Assembly (NCBI GenBank): GCA_937864375.1
Contig: CALMJO010000061.1
Coordinates: 1-8,080 of the forward strand
Origin: an uncultured Spirochaetota bacterium
Lineage (GTDB): Bacteria > Spirochaetota > UBA4802 > UBA5368
DNA length: 8,080 nt
Reading direction: 5' to 3'
Each line of letters opens with the position of its first letter. The stretch's first letter is position 1. This document shows, one piece after another, positions 5,033 to 8,080 of this stretch. The notes beneath the pieces were generated by a model, which worked only from the letters and a program-made list of their open reading frames with translations, searched no databases and was not told where the DNA came from. The translations under genes were made by a program, and so were the position numbers.

Positions 5033-6259
5033 ATGACAAGGCATTTGTGGGTTGTTTTCCCGGCGCTCGTGATCATGCTCGCGACGGTCGGTTCCCCCGG
5101 GGGAAGCGACGGTCTTGCGCAGGGCGCGTCGACGCTCACCGGGCGCGGCGAGCTGGAATCGCTTGCCCTCGCGCGCGATTTCGTCCGCAAGCGGTTCTCG
5201 AGCTACGACACGAGCGGCGGCAACGACGACAGCTGGAAGATCCCTTCCGGCGAAACACGCGTGATCGCGCGGACGAATTCTCCCGGCTGCATACGGCACA
5301 TATGGTGCACCATCGGCCCGGCCGGCAGGGACGGCAGGCCCGAGGAATACTTTCCCCGCAAGATTGTGATCCGCATGTTCTGGGACGGCGCCGCGGAGCC
5401 GAGCGTCGAGGCCCCCATCGGGGATTTCTTCGGCATGGGGCACGGTATCTGCAAGAACTTTACGAGCGCGCCCCTGCAGATGAGCCCGGAAAACGGGACG
5501 GGCTTCAACTGCTGGTTCCCCATGCCCTTCGCGCACGGCGCGAGGATCGAGGTGACGAACGAGTGCGAGGAGGGCATCAAGCTCTACTTTTACGTGGACT
5601 GGGAGGAGTACGGGCGCGTGGGACAGGATGCGCTTCGCTTTCACGCCTCGTGGAACCGCGAGATCACCGCGGGCATTTCCGACGACGGCATGGGCCCCAT
5701 GGAGTTCCAGGACGGCGGGAAGCACGCGTCGGGGGAGGGCAACTACGTGATCCTCGAGGCGAAGGGAGAAGGGCATTACGTGGGATGCAACGTGAACATC
5801 CATAACCAGCGGCTCTCGTGGTACTGGGACTGGCCGGGCGAGGGCGACGACATGATCTTCGTGGACGACGAGCCCTGGCCGCCGCGCATCCACGGCACCG
5901 GCACCGAGGACTATTTTTCCGGCGCGTTCTGTCCCACGCAGGAATACAACGCGCCGTGGCACGGGATCATCCTTCCCGGCGGCGTGAACTGGGCCTCAAA
6001 GATAACGTATTACCGCTACCATGTGCTGGACCCGGTAACCTTCACGAAATCAATCCGCGTCACCGTGGAGCACGGGCATGCGAACCGGCGCTCCGACGAC
6101 TGGTCGAGCACCGCGTACTGGTACCAGAAGGGAACGGGGACGATCGCGCGCGTTCCCCCGGTACAGGACCGGATCCCGCGGGAGGACCGATGGACCTTTT
6201 TCAGGGTGATCGCGAACCTCATCCTGTGGCCGGTGTACAAAATATTCTTTTCCATGTGA
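5033..6259 (+). CDS. Secreted DUF2961 / GH172-like glycoside hydrolase
   Basis: A 408-residue exported protein. Residues 1-30 look like a signal peptide (basic TRH, hydrophobic LWVVFPALVIMLATVG, small residues). The rest is a DUF2961 domain, the family now classed as GH172, whose studied members act on difructose dianhydride and arabinan- or fructan-type sugars. Recognisable blocks: DDSWKIPSGETRVIA (65-79), SVEAPIGDFFGMGHG (124-138), NCWFPMPF (159-166), GEGDD (269-273), HGTGTEDYF (287-295), the segment from YYRYH (326-330) through VEHG (345-348), and DDWSSTAYWYQ (355-365). E270 and E292 are the likely catalytic glutamates by my recall of the family. ATG 5033 has GGGAGG (5021-5026) six bases upstream. 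The C-terminus ends in a hydrophobic stretch (389-408), unusual for a soluble enzyme. A strong promoter with a palindromic spacer precedes it. It probably works alone on an extracellular or periplasmic glycan; the sugar is unknown. Confidence 0.85.
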   Translation: MTRHLWVVFPALVIMLATVGSPGGSDGLAQGASTLTGRGELESLALARDFVRKRFSSYDTSGGNDDSWKIPSGETRVIARTNSPGCIRHIWCTIGPAGRDGRPEEYFPRKIVIRMFWDGAAEPSVEAPIGDFFGMGHGICKNFTSAPLQMSPENGTGFNCWFPMPFAHGARIEVTNECEEGIKLYFYVDWEEYGRVGQDALRFHASWNREITAGISDDGMGPMEFQDGGKHASGEGNYVILEAKGEGHYVGCNVNIHNQRLSWYWDWPGEGDDMIFVDDEPWPPRIHGTGTEDYFSGAFCPTQEYNAPWHGIILPGGVNWASKITYYRYHVLDPVTFTKSIRVTVEHGHANRRSDDWSSTAYWYQKGTGTIARVPPVQDRIPREDRWTFFRVIANLILWPVYKIFFSM

Positions 6260-6288
6260 GTTCAGCATGACGTCGTGCCGTTACCCGG

Positions 6289-6318
6289 AAAGCATGAAAA
6301 AATAGAATATCATGCTTT
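6289..6318. repeat. Inverted repeat downstream of the GH172-like gene
   Basis: AAAGCATG (6289-6296) pairs perfectly with CATGCTTT (6311-6318) across a 14-base AT-rich loop, 30 bases past the stop codon. Only three T end the stem, so it is at best a weak terminator. Confidence 0.4.
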
Positions 6319-6324
6319 GAATTA

Positions 6325-6380
6325 ATCACGGATGAACACGAATTAACACGAATAAAATATTCGTGTTAATTCGTGGTGAT
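6325..6380. repeat. Long perfect hairpin repeat (palindromic intergenic element)
   Basis: CACGAATTAACACGAAT (6337-6353) is the exact reverse complement of 6359-6375; one more pair leaves a 3-base A loop, an 18-bp stem. Outside a 7-base bulge, ATCAC (6325-6329) pairs with GTGAT (6376-6380). The left half repeats CACG every ten bases (6327, 6337, 6347). It is strikingly AT-rich against its surroundings. It resembles a dispersed intergenic repeat I recall from other environmental genomes, and may end transcripts from the GH172-like gene. Confidence 0.75.
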
Positions 6381-6470
6381 ACTGAACTGGTATGCATAGC
6401 AATGCCTGTTTTAGTGTTAGAAACGAGAAACGGCCCTGAATTCTGATTGCATTACGCCGCCGTATGCGTA

Positions 6471-6497
6471 TCATCGCAAGCGATGAGCGATCATCGC
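6471..6497. promoter_or_regulatory. Three alternating 7-bp half-sites upstream of the M24-MFS operon
   Basis: TCATCGC (6471-6477), GCGATGA (6480-6486) and TCATCGC (6491-6497) alternate in orientation, so the middle arm is an exact inverted match of both neighbours. As DNA this could be a compound operator. As RNA the second and third arms make a 7-bp stem closed by GCGA, a GNRA-type tetraloop, 22 bases before the ribosome site at 6519-6523. A weak promoter, TTGCAT (6447-6452) and TATCAT (6469-6474), overlaps it. Confidence 0.45.
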
Positions 6498-6530
6498 CGC
6501 TCCACATACCGTGCACCTGGAGGAAACCCA

Positions 6531-7697
6531 ATGCCCACGCTGCCCGCTCCCATTACCGCCGCTCCCGACAAGGACGAACTCGCCGGAAGGCTCGCACAGG
6601 TCCGTGCACTCATGAAGGAGAAGGGGCTCGATTATTACGTGGCCTTTGACCCGGTGAACATCTATTATCTCACGAATTTCGCAAACAACGTCCACGAGCG
6701 TCCCTTCATCATGGTCATTGCGGCATCCGGAACTCCCGTGATGCTCTGCCCGCTCCTGGAGTCGTCGCACGTGAAGACGCGGGCGCGCTGCGACCTGGCG
6801 TATGTGACCTACTACGAGTTCCCCTCGCCGACGGGACAGAACTGGTTCGACCTTTATAAAACGCTCATCCCCGCGAAGGCGAAGGTGGGAATCGAGTCCG
6901 CGCTTCCGGCCGGCATCGCGGCCCAGACCCCGGGGACGTACGTGATCGAGGACATCATCGACGACGTGCGGCTGGTCAAGACTGCTTACGAGATCGGGCG
7001 CACGGTGCATGCGTGCTCCGTGATCAACGAGGGGCACCGCAAGCTCCTGGAGGTGACCAGGCCCGGAGGGCTGGAAGTACTCATTTACGGGGAGGTGGTG
7101 CGCCTCATGATGGGAAAGGTGCTGGGCGAAATCCAGGACGCGAACCTGATCGCCTGCAAGTTCGTGGGCGCCGTGTGGCCGCCCTCGATCTCGCACGACC
7201 CGCACCTGGTGCCCACGCCCCTCACGGCCATGGAACAGGGCGGCCCTCACGTGTCGATCGTCACCTCGCAGGTGAACGGCTACGGCGTGGAGGTGGAGCG
7301 CACCTTCTTCCTGGGAAGTGTCCCCGATCATGCCAGGAAGCCCTTCGAGACGATGATGCGCGCGCGGGAGAAGGCATACTCGCTCGTGAAGCCCGGCGCC
7401 GTGCTGGAGGAGATCGACCGGCAGACCCGGCAGGTCATCATCGACGCAGGTTATGAAAAGTACATCCTGCACCGGACCGGCCACGGGCTGGGCATCACCG
7501 GGCACGAGGCGCCGTACGTCGCCCTGGGCGACACGAGAACGCTGGAGGAAGGGATGCTCATAAGCATCGAGCCCGGCATCTACATCCCCGGGCAGGGCGG
7601 GTACCGCCACTCCGACACGGTGCTCGTCACCGCCGACGGGTACGCCCGGCTCACGGACGCGCCCGACTCGCTGGAAGCGCTGACGATCGCCGTGTGA
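6531..7697 (+). CDS. M24-family peptidase / creatinase-fold protein with altered metal site
   Basis: A 388-residue, two-domain cytoplasmic protein: a creatinase-type N-terminal domain (about 15-145) and a pita-bread M24 domain (about 155-385). The family includes Xaa-Pro dipeptidases, which cleave next to proline, and creatinase, a C-N hydrolase without metal. Conserved segments: NGYGVEVERTFFLG (249-262), HRTGHGLGITGHEAP (314-328), SIEPGIY (345-351) and GYRHSDTVLVT (357-367). Of the five usual metal ligands only H318 and E347 remain; the two aspartates align with I243 and E254, and the last glutamate with S361. A classical two-metal aminopeptidase is therefore doubtful and a creatinase-like activity is possible. 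ATG 6531 has GGAGG (6519-6523) seven bases upstream; an in-frame extension upstream would overlap the regulatory repeats. It is 25 bases from the MFS gene and likely co-transcribed. Confidence 0.85.
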   Translation: MPTLPAPITAAPDKDELAGRLAQVRALMKEKGLDYYVAFDPVNIYYLTNFANNVHERPFIMVIAASGTPVMLCPLLESSHVKTRARCDLAYVTYYEFPSPTGQNWFDLYKTLIPAKAKVGIESALPAGIAAQTPGTYVIEDIIDDVRLVKTAYEIGRTVHACSVINEGHRKLLEVTRPGGLEVLIYGEVVRLMMGKVLGEIQDANLIACKFVGAVWPPSISHDPHLVPTPLTAMEQGGPHVSIVTSQVNGYGVEVERTFFLGSVPDHARKPFETMMRAREKAYSLVKPGAVLEEIDRQTRQVIIDAGYEKYILHRTGHGLGITGHEAPYVALGDTRTLEEGMLISIEPGIYIPGQGGYRHSDTVLVTADGYARLTDAPDSLEALTIAV

Positions 7698-7722
7698 CAG
7701 TAAATAACTCCAGGAGGCCGCC

Positions 7723-8080
7723 ATGAAGTCCGCATCCGCAAGGGATACCGATTCGCCGGTTGGCAGCGCCGCTGCGCGATACACGCTCGTCATTGCGACG
7801 CTGCTGTACGTGATAAATTACATGGACCGCATGGTGCTTTCGGCCACGCTTCCGCTCATCAAGGATGACCTCCGCCTCACGGACACCCAGTGCGGCTGGC
7901 TGGGTACCGTCTACTTCGTCGTGGTGGCGCTGCTCACCCTGCCGGCGTCCGTACTCTGCGACCGGTGGAGCAGGAAGAAGTCTCTCGCGCTCATGGCGCT
8001 CTTGTGGAGCGGCGCGACCTTCCTCACCGGCGTGGGATCGAGCTTCATGCATCTTTTCACGGCGCGCGGCGGCGTGGGCG
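7723..8080 (+). CDS. MFS transporter, N-terminal part (3' end outside window)
   Basis: 119 codons are visible; the frame stays open to the window edge. A short polar start (about 1-19) precedes a first transmembrane helix (RYTLVIATLLYVINYMDR, 19-36), whose NYMDR ending is typical of the major facilitator superfamily. Helix 2 (about 58-78) runs into the loop signature LCDRWSRKK (78-86), the family motif A, and helix 3 (about 87-103) follows. MFS proteins move small solutes across the inner membrane using ion gradients; these motifs suit organic-anion or sugar-acid carriers, but the substrate cannot be read. AGGAGG (7712-7717) lies five bases before ATG 7723, and the gap to the M24 gene is 25 bases, so the two are probably one operon, perhaps uptake plus first breakdown step. 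Confidence 0.85.
   Translation, partial: MKSASARDTDSPVGSAAARYTLVIATLLYVINYMDRMVLSATLPLIKDDLRLTDTQCGWLGTVYFVVVALLTLPASVLCDRWSRKKSLALMALLWSGATFLTGVGSSFMHLFTARGGVG

Noticed and set aside
6447..6530. Upstream in-frame extension of the M24 gene
   Set aside because: It begins at a TTG without a ribosome site and reads through the half-site repeats; ATG 6531 has GGAGG at correct spacing.
1..8080. CRISPR array, tRNA, rRNA, phage or known defence system
   Set aside because: No regularly spaced repeats, no tRNA-like cloverleaf or rRNA segment noticed, and no phage or nuclease genes. The Xer-like recombinase alone does not show a mobile island.

Overview
The window is GC-rich (GC-rich third codon positions, many long antisense shadow frames) bacterial chromosome with strong Shine-Dalgarno sites and sigma70-like promoters. 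No ribosomal RNA or other lineage marker is present. The mix of genes (Xer recombinase, stand-alone TrpB2, 2x[4Fe-4S]-nitroreductase, secreted GH172-type protein) suits an environmental Gram-negative, perhaps an anaerobe. A Spirochaetota-like or deltaproteobacterial-like host is only a guess from general look.

Layout: (1) 1-576 (+), the C-terminal catalytic domain of a Xer-type tyrosine recombinase, cut by the left edge. (2) 577-890, a 5' leader with a sigma70-like promoter, a short leader peptide carrying three consecutive Trp codons, two competing RNA pairings and an intrinsic terminator. This is the full layout of a ribosome-mediated tryptophan attenuator. (3) 891-2252 (+), trpB2, a stand-alone tryptophan synthase beta-like gene. 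It is followed by a terminator that can work in both directions, shared with the converging operon. (4) 4021-2503 (-), a TetR regulator and a ferredoxin-nitroreductase fusion, overlapping by 11 bases; a perfect 8-1-8 palindrome sits in the promoter just upstream of the TetR start. (5) 4187-4675 (+), an unrecognised membrane protein with about five helices, then a terminator. (6) 5033-6259 (+), a secreted DUF2961/GH172-like protein behind a strong promoter whose spacer holds a perfect palindrome. (7) 6260-6530, a gene-free spacer with a long perfect hairpin repeat and three alternating 7-bp half-sites. (8) 6531-7697 (+), an M24 peptidase/creatinase-fold protein with an altered metal site, and 25 bases later (9) 7723-8080 (+), the N-terminal part of an MFS transporter, cut by the right edge.

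The best candidate for something undescribed is the trp attenuator in front of a lone trpB2. TrpB2 makes tryptophan from indole and serine, and the leader would let transcription through only when charged tRNA-Trp is scarce. Other points of interest are a 16-bp sequence found once inside the nitroreductase reading frame and once between genes, the loss of metal ligands in the M24 protein, and the self-regulation signature of the TetR-nitroreductase operon.
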